From assembly GCA_036583965.1 (NCBI GenBank), contig JAZBQD010000027.1:9029187-9093186 (forward strand): DNA of 64,000 nt, in the 5' to 3' direction. The position numbers and the translations under genes were made by a program. Source of the DNA: Prunella strophiata. Its lineage: Eukaryota; Chordata; Aves; Passeriformes; Prunellidae. A model generated the notes under the pieces. That model did no database searches. It was not told where the DNA came from and saw only the letters and a program-made list of their open reading frames with translations. Of this stretch, positions 10,820-39,700 are shown piece by piece (position 1 is the first letter of the stretch; every line of letters starts with the position of its first letter).

Positions 10820-13800
10820 GTAAGGCGCGGGCGGCGCGGGGCGGCGGGGCGCGGGGCCCGGGCCTGCCCGCACCCTGCCGCCCTCTCCCTCTGGCTCTCC
10901 GCAGCGCTGCCCGGGCACCTCCTGCGGGGGCTCCTGCCGCTCTTCACCATCTTCCATCTCGAGCGGGCCGAGGACGCCGCGCGCAGAGCAGGTGACACCT
11001 GCGGGGATGGTGACGAACTCTTGGGGACACCCCCGGGCGGGAGGGACGGGCCCCTCAAACTGATGGGGTGAGAGACGGGAGGGATGCCCCCAGACCCTCC
11101 AGGCTGGAAACGGGAGTCCCGACCAGCGGGTCTCCGGGGACTGAGCCCAAGGGCGGGCTCGACAGTGCCCGGACCTCCAGCTGGGGAGGAGCCCCAGCGC
11201 AGGGACCTCAGCTGGAGAGGGGAGCCCCTCCAGGCTGGAAACGGGAGCCCCGACCCAGGGGTGCCGGGGATGTATTCCCACCGGGCGGCCGGCTGTGCCC
11301 GATCCAGCGAGTCCGGAGCAGGACATGGGAGATTGAAAGCGCCCCGTGAGCTTCCCCCCAGCTTGGGACAGCCCATCTGGCGCAAGTGTGGGACGATGTG
11401 ATGAAAACCAGGCCGCCCAACTCGGAGGTGAGGAAACGCTCTGGTGGGAGAAGGGGCTCGACACAGGAGCCCTGTTTCTGCTGTTTTCCATGAGGTTTTC
11501 TTTCTGGCTGCCTCCAATCAATTCCTGGCACCTTATTGTAAGCGTTCCTAGAGCTCTGGACCAAGGCATCACCCTGGTAATGACAAACATTTTGGGAAAT
11601 GGGGTTTATAAGGGCAGCATAGTGCACAGCCACACCCTTCAGTGAGTTTACCAAAACAGCAAATCTTTGTCTTCAGAGATTCTCACTGAAACAGAGGATG
11701 AAACCAATATCTTCTATCATGTTTACACCTACACTGGCAAAAAAAAAAATAAATCGTGATGTCTTAGAAAGTATGAGAAAAATAGAGAAGACAGTGAGTT
11801 TGGAGAATGGTTTTATGTAGAAAAACTGAAGCAGCTTCATTGCTTCATCATCATAGAAGAATCATTACAAACAACTTAATGACAGCCAGCAAATAGATGC
11901 TGGGAGAAAATTGCTGGTGATGTGGTTTTTAATAGGCAAAAAAAAAAATGGCCCAGCTCCAAACCACTGAGTGTTTAAATTAGGCCAGAAGGAGAATGAA
12001 GAGAGCAATGGGATTCACTCAGGTTTTCAAGGAACACACTGGGGAAGGATCCTGAGAACTAGAGAGGTGGTCTCAGTGGAGCTAGCAGGAGGGTTTTTTT
12101 GGACAGCAGCTTAGCAGACAGCAATAATTTAACTTACAAAGAACAAGAAAAATGGATGCTGACTTTTTATTCCTACACCCTGTTGTTCAATTGCAGAGCA
12201 TAACATGCTGGAGGAAGAAGTTCCTCGAAACTTTCTTCTCCAACGTCCTCCATGGTGTCTTGGACGTTTCCTCTGACTGGCGCCTCCACGACCGCCACTT
12301 TTCTCCGCTGCTGCACAGCTCCCCGCACGTTTCCCAGCTCACCCTCTGCAACATGCTCCAGGGGGCCTGTGGAACTCACTGCTGAGCACAACCACAAAGT
12401 GCTGGAAAACCTGGCTGGCTCCCTGCGGGTCCTCAAGTTCCAGCACCTCCTCTCCTGCGACCAGTCCGTCAGGCGCTCGCTGGTGTTGCTCCTGCACCGG
12501 CTGATCCACCACGGCTCTGTCAGCCAGGTGTCCATGTGCTCCTGGCCTGTTCCTGACACGGTTCTTCTCGTCCTCATCCTCACCATGAGCGCTGGCTTTT
12601 GGCGCTCGGGAAATGCCCTCGCCTGTCGTGGCAGCCCCTGTAGCCTTTGCAGAGAGGAGGACAAAGCCCAGAGGCAGGAGTCAGCACAGGAGGGAGCAGA
12701 GAGGGGCTGTGCTGAGAACCAGAAGAGATCCCCAGAAGAGGCTGATGCTCGCATGACCTCTGTCCTCTCTGGCCCCACGAGTCCTCCCCTGCGAAACCCA
12801 GCGTGTGAAGAGACAAGCAGTGAGGTGCCCTGTGGCCACACCAGCATTCAGGGGGGTTCTTCCCCTGGTTCCAGCTCAGAGCAGCTGTCCTGTCACCCCA
12901 TTCCTCGAAAGACACGCAGGTGGCAGAAACCTGCAGTGGGGAGGAAACGTCGCTGCCTCAGACGGAGCAGGGGACACTATGCTGACCCAGAAGACCTGTA
13001 TGATTTTGTTTTTACTGTTGCTAGAGAGGATAATTCAGGGTTACTGGACAAAACCAGGACCACAGAGGGAGAGAACACTGAGAACTGGACTAGTTCCTCC
13101 CCAGGATCTCCATGCACTGGCCATGCTGGCTGTAAGAAAAGAGGAGGACCTGCTGGAAACCTTTCTCTGAAAGCAGCTCACCGCTTCCGAAGTGTCTCCA
13201 CGCTGGAATTGTTCTCCATTCCTTTGACTGGGGAGACGTGTCGGACTCTGAGTAACCTGCTGAGCTCCTGGGTGTCTTTAGAAAACCTGGTTCTGTCCTA
13301 CAATGGTCAGTGAATAGGACACTTCCTTCTAGCCCTGCTCCAATGGTCTGGTTTACTGCTTGGGTTTACCCTGCATTAATTTTCACAGGGAGGGGCATTG
13401 TAGGAGTATTGGTGCCCCATCTTGAGAAAGGTGTTGGGTGAGAGATGGTTAAGGAGCATGAGGACCTAAGGGAGAGAATGGGATCCCTCTGTCCTAGAGC
13501 AGCCCCTGGCTTTGTGCTTAAACACCCTTCAGAGAGGGCAAAGGGAAGAGCCAGATCTGCATCCCCCATGCACAGAGCGTAGCTTGTGATGTGTGGATAA
13601 AGCAGTCTGTGAGTTTAGCCTTTGACTCGGGCTGCCACTGCTGCAGCTCCAGCTCTGCGTGTCAGTGCCTGCACACACAGCTGACACTTTTCTGTACAAA
13701 TGCTGTTCCAGGCCTGAATGCCAACATCTCCTGCATCCTGTCCGGGCTGCGGGCGCTGTCCCGCCACCCAGCGTGCCGCTTCCGCGTGCTCCGCGTGAGC

Positions 13801-16800
13801 GACGTGTTCTCCCACATGCCCTGCATGGAGCTCGTGCGCTGCGTCCTCAGCGCCCTCCCCCAGCTCCACACGCTCTCCGTCAGCTTCGACCTCAAAAACC
13901 AGCTGGAGGGCAGCAGGCCAGAGGCGAGCCCCAGCTGCAGTGAGGCAGAAATCCCAGGTAGGAGCCATCATTCTGAGTGATGGACTTGGCAGGCAGGTAG
14001 AGCTGTAAAGGCTTGGTACAGGCTTCGCTCAACACTGTTATGGTGGTTTGTTGTTAGGCAGTTACAGCCTTACCTTTCTCATTTGGTTGTTGTTGCAGTT
14101 TGTCCCTTCCAATCTAAGGTGTTCTGTGAAGCCAGAATCTTGGAGAAAATGTTTTATTGCTGTGTCCCAGCATGCTGCAACATCAGCTTTGTACAGGGCC
14201 AGTCACAACCTGCTACCTGTGACTGTCCATGGGGAGCCTATTCCACCAGATCTGTAAATTGACTGGGAGCTTCCACTTTGTCCATCCCATTGACTGTGAG
14301 GCTTTAAGCCTTAGACACACCCTTAAGCAGAGGGAAAACATCCTTTGATCATCACAGTACCACAGGAGATGGCAAAGCACTGCCCAAACCTTTGGATTAC
14401 AGCCTGGGAGCTACATCAGTGAGTGCTCAGCTCACAGGTTTCCCATCACCTTTATTAGCCCTTGAATTGCCAGAAAAGCAGTGAGCAAAAAGCCTGAGTG
14501 GGAAGGAGGGGGGTCAGGAAAGACCTGTGCTCTGGGAAGACACTGACTGGCTTGTGCCTTAAAGGGTGACCTCTTCTCAAGTACTGGTGAGCACAGTAGA
14601 AATTGGTGGCCCTGTGGTCTGGCAGGAATTCTGGAGTGAGCTGTGATTGACATACCCCAGGTCTGAGTTGCCAGAGCTCCTCAGGGCAGGGCATGGTGCA
14701 CAGGCAGTTTCTACCAACCTAAAGGATGGTGGTGTTGGGCATACAGGCTTCCTGCTTGCTGTAGCTACACTGAAGACAGGCACTCCAGAGCAAACTCTTT
14801 CATTGTTTTTCTTCCCTTAGAAAGCTGCCTGGAGGTGCTGGAGATCAGATTCCCCAGGGAACCTCTGCACACTGCGTTCCTGCGGCCAGTGCTCAAGGCG
14901 TCCAAGTCCCTCCAGCAGCTGTCCCTGGACAGTGCCACACTGCCCTGCCCCCAGGAGCTCGGGCTCCTTTTGGAGGTGCTCCAAGGTACTCTGCTAACCC
15001 ACAGGCAGCATCACTGGGGCACACACACTGCAGCTGCCATCCTCTAGCATGAAGCCAGCTTAGGTGGGTCCATCTCTTCAGTGTGGACATCCTTCAAATC
15101 TCCCAAGAAAAGGAAATGGGTGTCAACCATCCCACATGCCATGCTAAGTGGATGATCCTGCACAGCACAATGGTTCCTTTTTAATTATCTACAATCCAGC
15201 ACAAATTACCCACAGTCTAAGTCAGTTTCTGGGTGGTAGCTGGGTCAGGATCTTTTTATCCCAAGGATGTGCAGCGCTTTACCTGAGAACTTGTTTTGCT
15301 TTTAAGAGTGTACTCCAAATTTGAAGAAACTGAGCTTTCATGATGTGAACCTGGCTGAGCACCAGAAAGAAGTTCTGCTTTTGCTTCAGGATCCTGGCCT
15401 ACAAGGTACAGCCAGCTCCTGGGTGCCATTGCTTGGAAAGGTGCTGCAGGTGGCTGCTTTTGGTTGGCTGGCATTTAAGAGGGGATCTTTGGATGTGTAG
15501 GGTTTAGCCGAATGTCACAGACATTTGGAGCAGATCTGCAGGTGTTGTCAGAGTGAGGACATGCCTGTCTTTGTGCCAGTGGAGCAGAGGAGCTGCTGGC
15601 AAATCCTGCAGGGAAGTGTCTGCAGTCTCAGCTATAAAACAAAGATTTTTAACCTGCAGAGCACATCAGCCTTTAGCTGGGTGAGCTGGCAGAGCCACTT
15701 GCCTGGGTGTGATCTCTGCTCTCCTCCTGACACAGCAGAAGTGCTGTTATATGCAATCCACTGCTGGGGGAGCTTTGTTCTTGCATGTAGATTAGGGGCT
15801 GGAGCTGTCTGCAGAATGCAGTTATGGAATAATGAAGCACAGGGAGTACTCATGTACTGTAAATCCATTTCTTCACAGAAATCACCTTTTCCTTCTGCCG
15901 GCTGTTTGAAAGCTCTACTGCTGAGTTTTTGTCAGAAATAATCAACGCAGTGAAAAGAAATTCATCGCTGAAGAGCCTCAAGCTGCCCGGGAACCGCCTT
16001 GGTGTGTACGCTGTGTGTGACCGAGGGGCCTCAGAGCAGCTCCCTGGAGAGAACCCTGGGGCTGGAGTCAGCCCCACTGAGAGCTGCTGACCACAGTGCT
16101 GAACTTACCCTATGCAGGAACAGAGGGATTTAGTTCACAAAATAAGGAGCACTGGATCTATTTCTAGAGGCAGAATTTCACTTGCATTCAGTGTACCAAG
16201 CTACTGTGCAGGAATTATGGCTGCTTTTCTCTGCAGCAAATGCAAGTTCAGCAGATTTCCAAATTTGACTGAACACTGATCTGCTTCAGACTGGAGCAGA
16301 TCCAGCATCAGATGCACTGCCTCTGATCCAGAGGCACAGATTTTGCCCAAGTTTGGGGAATTTGTGTCTCAACAGCTGTTGGCAGCCACTGGAGGGATGA
16401 GAACAAGTAAAGGAGGATTTGTGTCAAAGAAGTGGAACTGAATTTACAGAAGTGATAGGCTTTTTGAATCACAGGCCAAGTAGAAATGTTTGAGAAATTA
16501 ATTGCAGATAAATCCAGAATATTGTTTTCTGTTATTTTAACAAAGTAAAACAGGAAAGCTTGGGATAACCTGAATACATGTAATTTCTAAAACAAAGCTG
16601 CATCTGGAATTCACAAACAAAACCATGAGTTTTCTAAGGACACAAACTACCCTATCAGCAAATGTTTTTATTGCCTCGAACACTGTGGGGAATGAACTCA
16701 CTTGGTGTCACTGAGGGGGACACACTAAGGGTCCAGAGGTGGGCTCTTTGTGTTGTATTCACATGCTTACAGACTCCTTTTCTGCACTATTATCCCAGCC

Positions 16801-18250
16801 CTATGGCAATTTTAAGACTGTTTCCAGTTTGCATCTAATAGTGCATTTCTCCCTTTCAGGGAATCACAGGCTGGTTGCCCTTGCAGACATTTTCTCTGAA
16901 GATTCCTCCTCTTCTCTCTGCCAGCTGGATGTCAGGTATTTTGCTGCTCTAAACACTGAATTCCTTGTTTTGGGAGGGAGAGAGCTGAGCTGGGCTCTGA
17001 CAGCAGGAGAACCTGAGCATGGCTTTGTTCCTTGAGGGAATGTGTGCCCAAGAAAAGCTCAGAGAATGCTGCAGTGGGCACATACACCCTCAGGGACCTC
17101 CAGGACCTCTGAGACATTTCACCTTCAGAAGGAATCAAGCTCCATCTTTAAAGCAGCCCTTGGGAGCCTCCTGCAGGCCCTCTCACTGCCCCTTCATAGC
17201 AAGGGAATGCTGTCACTGTTCCTGGCACATCCTGAGAATGCCTCTGCATTCCTTTCCTCAGCATTGGTCTTCAGTCAGACCTGCTGCTCTCTTCTTGACC
17301 CTGAATGGCCTTACACATAGGCAGCAACCTTCATAAAGCACATGGGGGTGGCATTTCTGCAATACTAACAACTGCTTTGCTTGATTCTGCCCCCCCTTCT
17401 TTACATCCTCATGGCTCAGGCTGCTAAGACTACATAGGCTTAACAATTTATTCAACCATGGCCACACTCCCTCAGCAGGCTTGAAGCCTGGTTGTTACTG
17501 TGCCTCTCACAAGATTTAAATCCAGCATGCAACTTGATATTTATTTACACATCTCTGCATGGGAATTGACCTTTTAATCTCCTAGAAATAACAGGATCTG
17601 ACACATGCCCTTCAGATTTTCTCAGCAGGAAGAGATAAATGATCACTTACTGCTGAGTCTTGCACTGGGACCTGTAGTTTGGGCCAGGTCCCTTGGTCCA
17701 GAGAGTTGACAGCTGCAACATTTTAAGGGCACAGTTAGGTCTACTTAAGTCAGTAGTAAGAGGTCTGGATAATGAGTGTGACTTTGTAGTTGTTACCAAC
17801 TTGGTTTAAAAATGTTCCAGCCCTTCATACACAGTTTTGGTTTTCATGAGAAACACTTAGATTTTGTACTGCTGAAAAAAGGTGCACCTGGCCTTGAAAC
17901 ATCCTCAGGTACTGCACTGGCACTTACTAGAAGGAACAGTAATTTAAACTGCTTGAATTATAGCCTAGACTCTTAATGTTTTGTTTGGTTTTTTTTCTCT
18001 TCTTTCCCTGGAAAGCTCAAATTGCATCAAACCTGATGGGCTCCTGGAGTTCACAAAGAAGCTGGAAGGCCACATGCAGCAGAGAGGGGGAGAGCTTCCC
18101 TTCACACACCTGCGCCTGTTCCAGAACTGGCTGGACCAGGATGCAGAGACAGCGCAGGAGGCGCTGCGGCGCCTCAGAGCCCTGTGCAGGGTGGTCAGTG
18201 ATGCATGGGACTCCTCCCAGGCCTTTGCTGACTACATCAGTGTCATGTGA
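10731..18250 (+). CDS. LRRC41: Leucine-rich repeat-containing protein 41 (10 coding exons, with frame breaks)
   Basis: Leucine-rich-repeat substrate receptor (also called MUF1) that binds Elongin B/C through a BC box and forms a Cullin-based ubiquitin ligase. The N-terminal [14 protein letters not shown] and FHLERAED segment is the BC-box-like part. Then come ITCWRKKF, a long variable basic linker, [11 protein letters not shown], and repeats ending [30 protein letters not shown] and [12 protein letters not shown]. From the inner ATG at 10792, with three indels in exons 3 and 4 corrected, the exons give 745 codons including stop (human about 812 residues). As printed the frame breaks at the exon 3 acceptor, near 11386 and at 12361-12365. 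An older start at 10731 would need a fourth correction. Exons 5-10 are clean. Assembly error is likelier than gene death, but that is inference. Confidence 0.88.
10905..10991 (+). CDS. LRRC41: LRRC41 exon 2, BC-box region
   Basis: Encodes [14 protein letters not shown] and [14 protein letters not shown], aligning with the Elongin-binding N-terminus. Carries one base over GTGACA. Confidence 0.85.
11099..11252. repeat. Duplicated motif in LRRC41 intron 2
   Basis: CCAGGCTGGAAACGGGAG occurs twice 131 bases apart with similar flanks in GC-rich intron sequence, suggesting a small old duplication. Confidence 0.55.
11362..11427 (+). CDS. LRRC41: LRRC41 exon 3, frame disrupted twice
   Basis: The first part reads LGQPIWRK in one frame and the last part [14 protein letters not shown] in another, together matching the mammalian IWRRLWDELMKTRP segment. 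One base appears missing at the acceptor (position 11361/11362) and one after AAG at 11386. The donor GTGAGG is intact. Confidence 0.75.
12197..13305 (+). CDS. LRRC41: LRRC41 exon 4, long exon with one frame break
   Basis: Reads [14 protein letters not shown] to CNMLQG in the entry frame, then continues in the next frame as [15 protein letters not shown] through to LVLSYNG. The break falls in GGGGG at 12361-12365. The variable middle is Ser/Arg-rich with [10 protein letters not shown] and [11 protein letters not shown]. One base carried over GTCAGT. Confidence 0.9.
13712..13957 (+). CDS. LRRC41: LRRC41 exon 5, leucine-rich repeats
   Basis: Encodes [20 protein letters not shown] and [16 protein letters not shown], typical LRR spacing. 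The frame is intact and phase 1 on both sides. Confidence 0.92.
14821..14985 (+). CDS. LRRC41: LRRC41 exon 6, leucine-rich repeats
   Basis: Encodes [13 protein letters not shown] and [15 protein letters not shown], matching the family's CLEQLEM and [12 protein letters not shown] segments. Confidence 0.93.
15307..15405 (+). CDS. LRRC41: LRRC41 exon 7, leucine-rich repeat
   Basis: Encodes [20 protein letters not shown], nearly the mammalian LKRLSFHDMNLAD sequence. In phase with both neighbours. Confidence 0.93.
15879..16001 (+). CDS. LRRC41: LRRC41 exon 8
   Basis: Encodes [11 protein letters not shown] and [12 protein letters not shown], highly conserved in the family. Confidence 0.94.
16860..16935 (+). 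CDS. LRRC41: LRRC41 exon 9
   Basis: Encodes [20 protein letters not shown]; almost identical to the mammalian protein. Donor GTATTT is weak but fits the phase. Confidence 0.93.
18016..18250 (+). CDS. LRRC41: LRRC41 exon 10, terminal
   Basis: Encodes [33 protein letters not shown] and [20 protein letters not shown], the conserved family ending. Confidence 0.96.
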
Positions 18251-18564
18251 GGGGCACGAGGAAACCCATCAGCTTCTCATTTCACAGCACAGGTGGGGGC
18301 TTCTTCCCCAGTTCAGGCAGTACAGCACAGTTCTTTTCACTCTGCTATTCATTTGAAGAAGGGGTGTGACACTGCCATGACACACCAGACCACGTGGGCC
18401 ACCTGCTGTATTTCCAGGTGATCTAACTCTGCCATCTTTTCAATTATTATAAATGGGACATACATCAAGTGAGCTTCTGAACAAACTGTTGTTTACATCA
18501 CTGGGTGTTGTGACAAATTTCATGTTGTTTCAGCTAATGTCTCACCAATAACCATCTCCAGTGT

Positions 18565-18690
18565 GGGAGAGACTCAAAAGCCATCAGGTTGTGGTCCCTG
18601 GCAACCAGGTCTAGGTGATCTTGGTTTTGAGGAGAGGTATTGGACACTATCACCTGACATCCCTTCCAACTTCGTCATTCTGTGGTCTGT
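18565..18690 (+). mobile_element. CR1 LINE 3'-end fragment in LRRC41 3' UTR
   Basis: Reads ACTCAAAAGCCATCAGG..., GGCAACCAGGTCTAGGTGATC..., then CATCCCTTCCAACTT and a decayed ATTCTGTGGTCTGTG tail, the order of the sense-strand avian CR1 3' end. Confidence 0.75.
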
Positions 18691-18903
18691 GAAGAACTCT
18701 TCCCTCCACTAAAGGGAGTAGAAAACAAGCTAACAAAGACCCCAGGTTTGACCTTTTTCCATTTGGAAAGTTGTACTTTACACCAAAAAATTCTTTATGT
18801 ATCAAGTAGCTTGCTGTTTATTTGCAATCACACTGCCCTTTTCCAGTGTCTGCAGTCGTTTTACAGAGGTTTTGAATAGTTTGTTATTTTGTAACATTTT
18901 TAT

Positions 18904-18909
18904 AATAAA
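18904..18909 (+). terminator. LRRC41: LRRC41 poly(A) signal AATAAA
   Basis: Canonical signal about 650 bases after the stop, in AT-rich sequence. Confidence 0.65.
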
Positions 18910-18944
18910 ATTATAATTAAGACCCATAATGTACCAAAGTGAAT

Positions 18945-18950
18945 TTTATT
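18945..18950 (-). terminator. RAD54L: RAD54L poly(A) signal
   Basis: TTTATT on + reads AATAAA on -, about 670 bases past the RAD54L stop and only 35 bases from the opposing LRRC41 signal. Confidence 0.6.
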
Positions 18951-19621
18951 ACTGTTATGTAATGTGATCTCATTAAAACACTGCTAGATCAGGGAATCCT
19001 GCCCATAACAAAGCAAGTGGTTTGAGAAATGGAGTTACTGGAATAGAGCCTGATTTCCTACTGCTTGCATGATCTTTCAGGCCAGATGTTCAACATATGA
19101 GCTAAAATTCTTTTCCCCCCTGTACAAAATCCTCTTGTTCCCAAGTAATCAGCAAGGTTCACATTTCACAGCAAAAATGGATCCTGCAAGTTTTGATCAG
19201 CAACTGTAAGCCAGAGCTGTCAAAGAAAAAAACCTGACTGCACATCAAGTGCTATAAAACTCCTGGCTCAACTTAAACCTGAAGACAAAATCTGGCTGAG
19301 TAGAAGGCACAAACACCAAAGGCAGGAGAACCAGTGCTAAATCTGACCAAGCATGCAAGGTCCCGTTATTCCCAGTTCCCAAGGGGCAGTTTTGCAGGCA
19401 CACAAAACAACAGCAAAGAAAAAGCCACGGACTCCTTGCTGCAGCAGAATGAACGCTGCCAGGGGCCTTGCAGCCACTCCAGAGCCACGCTGTTCTGCAG
19501 TCCCACAGCCACACAACAGTCCAGCATGCACAGTTGCCCACCGCCCCTTTCCTTGAAAGGGATCAAAGCGGGGCAGGCTGCCACAGAGCCTGCCCTTGCC
19601 CCCACAGGGGACAGTAAGCTG

Positions 19622-36736
<17,115 letters not shown>

Positions 36737-39700
36737 CGCCTCACGGGAGCGCGCGGACGCGGTACCGGCCCGCGCGCGCCGCTGGCGGGAAAACCGCCGG
36801 GCCGGCTCCGCCCCGCGCCCGCAGGCGTGGCCAAGCGAGCGCCGAGCTGCACCAGAGCCGCATCGAGCCGCTCGGCGCTCCGCGCTCCGCGGAGGGAGCG
36901 TGTGGCAAATAAATGCAATCCACTGCTTTTCTATATATATCAATAACAGGACTTGAGATTTATCATGAATTTCTGTGTCAAGTACAGGTGTTCAAAGGGG
37001 GACTGGGACAGAAAAAGGGGGGAAAAAAATAAGAAGTGATTTTTTTTTTTTTTCCAAGGAAAGATGGTGCCGGGTCTGTTCCCCTCAGGCTGGAGCGGTG
37101 CTGGCCCACAGAAGCTGCGCCACAAGAGAGTGAGGGTGTGAAACTGTAGCAGGGAAATCAGGACAAGAATAAGCAATTGAGCCATTCCTTTCGGCTCCTC
37201 AGCAGCTCGGGGGCTGGCAGTGAGGTGAAAGGAGCCATCTCCACACAAAGGTGTGAAGGTGAGGACAGCGCCATGGCTGCAGTGAATCCTGGCAGCAGGA
37301 ATTACAGCCCTGGCTGTTGTGGTGGGCAGGCAGGTGATCCTTGAACCCAGGAAAGAGCAGTGCAGAGGGGGAAGCTCTGCCTTTACAATTCTGCCTCAAT
37401 TTGGTACAATCTTAGGTTATTTTGCGAGCTTGCCTGTTCTGACAAGTTTGACATTACCTAGACTGTGTATGACATTATGGCTGACCCCAAATCTCTGATT
37501 GTGGGCCAGCATCGTTTTCTGCACCCATGGAACAAAGAGAACATCCCTCTGGAGCACCCTAAAGGGGATTTGCTGAGGGTTCAGGGCAAAGAAGCAAACT
37601 CAGGGCAGCAGCAATTTCAGCACAGATTTGTTTTCCTTCCAAGAGAAGGCCAGCTAGCCCTCAGGAAGGAGCGAGGCTGTGGCTGCTGCAGGGATCACAG
37701 CTGACATGATAAATGAGGGCTGGTGCTCAGCAAGCAATTTAAAGGACAGACTTTTACAGGGTGCAAAACCACGGCATTTTGGAGACACACAGCTAAATTA
37801 TCCTTCTGGCTACACAGGGAAAACCCCCAAGAACTCAGTGAAATGAAACAAGTCCTCTGACAGGTGCAGTTAACCCTTCCATTGCTGGATAGGAAAGGCA
37901 TCCTCCTCAGGGTGAGATTCCCACACAGCTTGTGGGGAAGAGGTGCTGCTTGCAGGCCTTGGAGCACATCCCCCAGAGACTGTGGGTGCCTGGAGGCTTC
38001 AGCAGCTGACAGCATTAATAGATCTTGGGAAACCTGACAAATCTCCAGACACTGCCTATGGATCACCTTGGGGACAGGCAGGGAGTGAAACGTGGCCTTT
38101 AGTGCAGTCCAGCAGAGCAAACATATTCAACACCCTGCAGCTCTTGACAGGATTTTGTATTTTCTTCCTCCTCCAAGGAGGAAAAGAAGAAAGGGGAAGA
38201 TGGATTCCCCCTTTGTTGGTTGTTTCACTGGTAAACCTGGGAAATAAATGCAAGAACTTACTGGTGTCACAGGCTGCCCAGCTGACCTTCTTAAACATCA
38301 AAAAAGCACCTTTGGCAGTGTCCCTACCTCAGTTAGATCCCATTTCACTATTCAGTTTATTAAACATCTACATTAATACAGTTATGTACCTCTAAAACAT
38401 AAATAGAGTGGATATAAAATAAAGCCAAATTCTTGCATCTGTAGGACTTGAGGTGTAAGTGGGCAGAGATTGCCTGAATGTCTAGTGCCTTAACTTTACT
38501 TTTTCCCCCTGTCTTTTTCAAGTCCATCCATTTGCCAGTATTTTATTCCCAAAGCTCTTTCAGAGCTCCATGATGGATGTCAGATATTGCAATTACTGGC
38601 TCACTGGGCAGAGAGTGGTTCTATAGGAAGGTAATTGGCTATTTTTCCTGGCATGAATAATATTCACAGTAATAGCCTCCCTCCTCTCCATGGCTCTGAG
38701 GGCAGTTCTGCTGTGTGCTTTTTTTCCCTGCAATGGGAACAGACACACTTTATGGCCCAGGCCAGGCTGGGTCAATGAAGGGAAGCCAATAAAGGGACTA
38801 AAGGGAAGGGGAAGCAAAATTCCTGCTCCATGTAGAGCAGCAGGAAAGATCTTAGTCATCTTACACCCAACATAGAACTGCTGTGGGTTCCATCCTGCAA
38901 TGGCTTTTCTCTTCTAACCATGGATGACAAGTCCCAGAGGGAATTTTGGGGTGATGCCAATGTCTGAGTGCAGCCAGTCAGTCCCCTCATAAGGCAGCCA
39001 CACTGCAGGCCTGGGGCAAGGTGGACATGCAAGTGGGACTTTCTTCACAAATAAACTGGCCAAGAGTTCCAGCAGAAATAAATATTTTGTTCTTTGTCCA
39101 GAAGGGAAGGTTGAAGGGCACCAAAGCAACAGGAGCAGCCAGGGACCAGGTCAGCTCTTTCCAGGGCTGTGGGTCCCAGAACAGCCTCTGCTCAGTGATC
39201 TCTTTTCCACTCTCCTCCCCAAACCAGCACTTTCAGGCAGAGGTTAAGTCCTCCCCTCTTCCCCCTCTCTAATTACACAATTTACTCCTTTTCTACTGTA
39301 ATCAGCTCCTATTTATACAGCCCTGAGAGATCACAGGATAATCACCATGGGGAATAATCCTGTCATTTCCCTTGCTGTCTCTGCAGGATACTGAGTCCCT
39401 CCAGCACAAGCAAGGAGAGGGGAGGATGCCAAATATCTTCCTTGGGGACTCTAGAATTAGGCAAAAAAGCAGTTCAAAAATATTTATTGTTTATATTGTT
39501 TGTCCACATCAAACAGAGCCTGTCTTCCAGTCACCACCATGGTATGAGCTTGTGGCACTCCCTGGGACCAACCACCACCCCATTTGCCTTGGACCACAGA
39601 CCCTGTGGATGCTGTGGTGCCCCACTGACCTCCCTGACTCATGGGATCTCCCTTCTTTTACACCCTCCCCCTTTTTTTCTTTTCTGTTTGAGGCTCCTTC

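Larger units (their letters stand above)
18251..19621. other. 3' untranslated regions of LRRC41 and RAD54L
   Basis: The two genes converge here. LRRC41 UTR runs to about 18930 and RAD54L UTR from about 18930 to its stop. An old CR1 fragment lies in the LRRC41 part. No other coding content was recognised. Confidence 0.7.

Noticed and set aside
10291..11517. A 408-codon open frame on - across the UQCRH/LRRC41 promoter
   Set aside because: CpG islands lack stop codons by composition. It is antisense to LRRC41 exons 1-3, overlaps UQCRH exon 1 and resembles no family.
10676..11590. A 304-codon open frame on - over the same island
   Set aside because: Another frame of the same GC-rich block, with Pro/Gly/Arg-rich composition and no domain.
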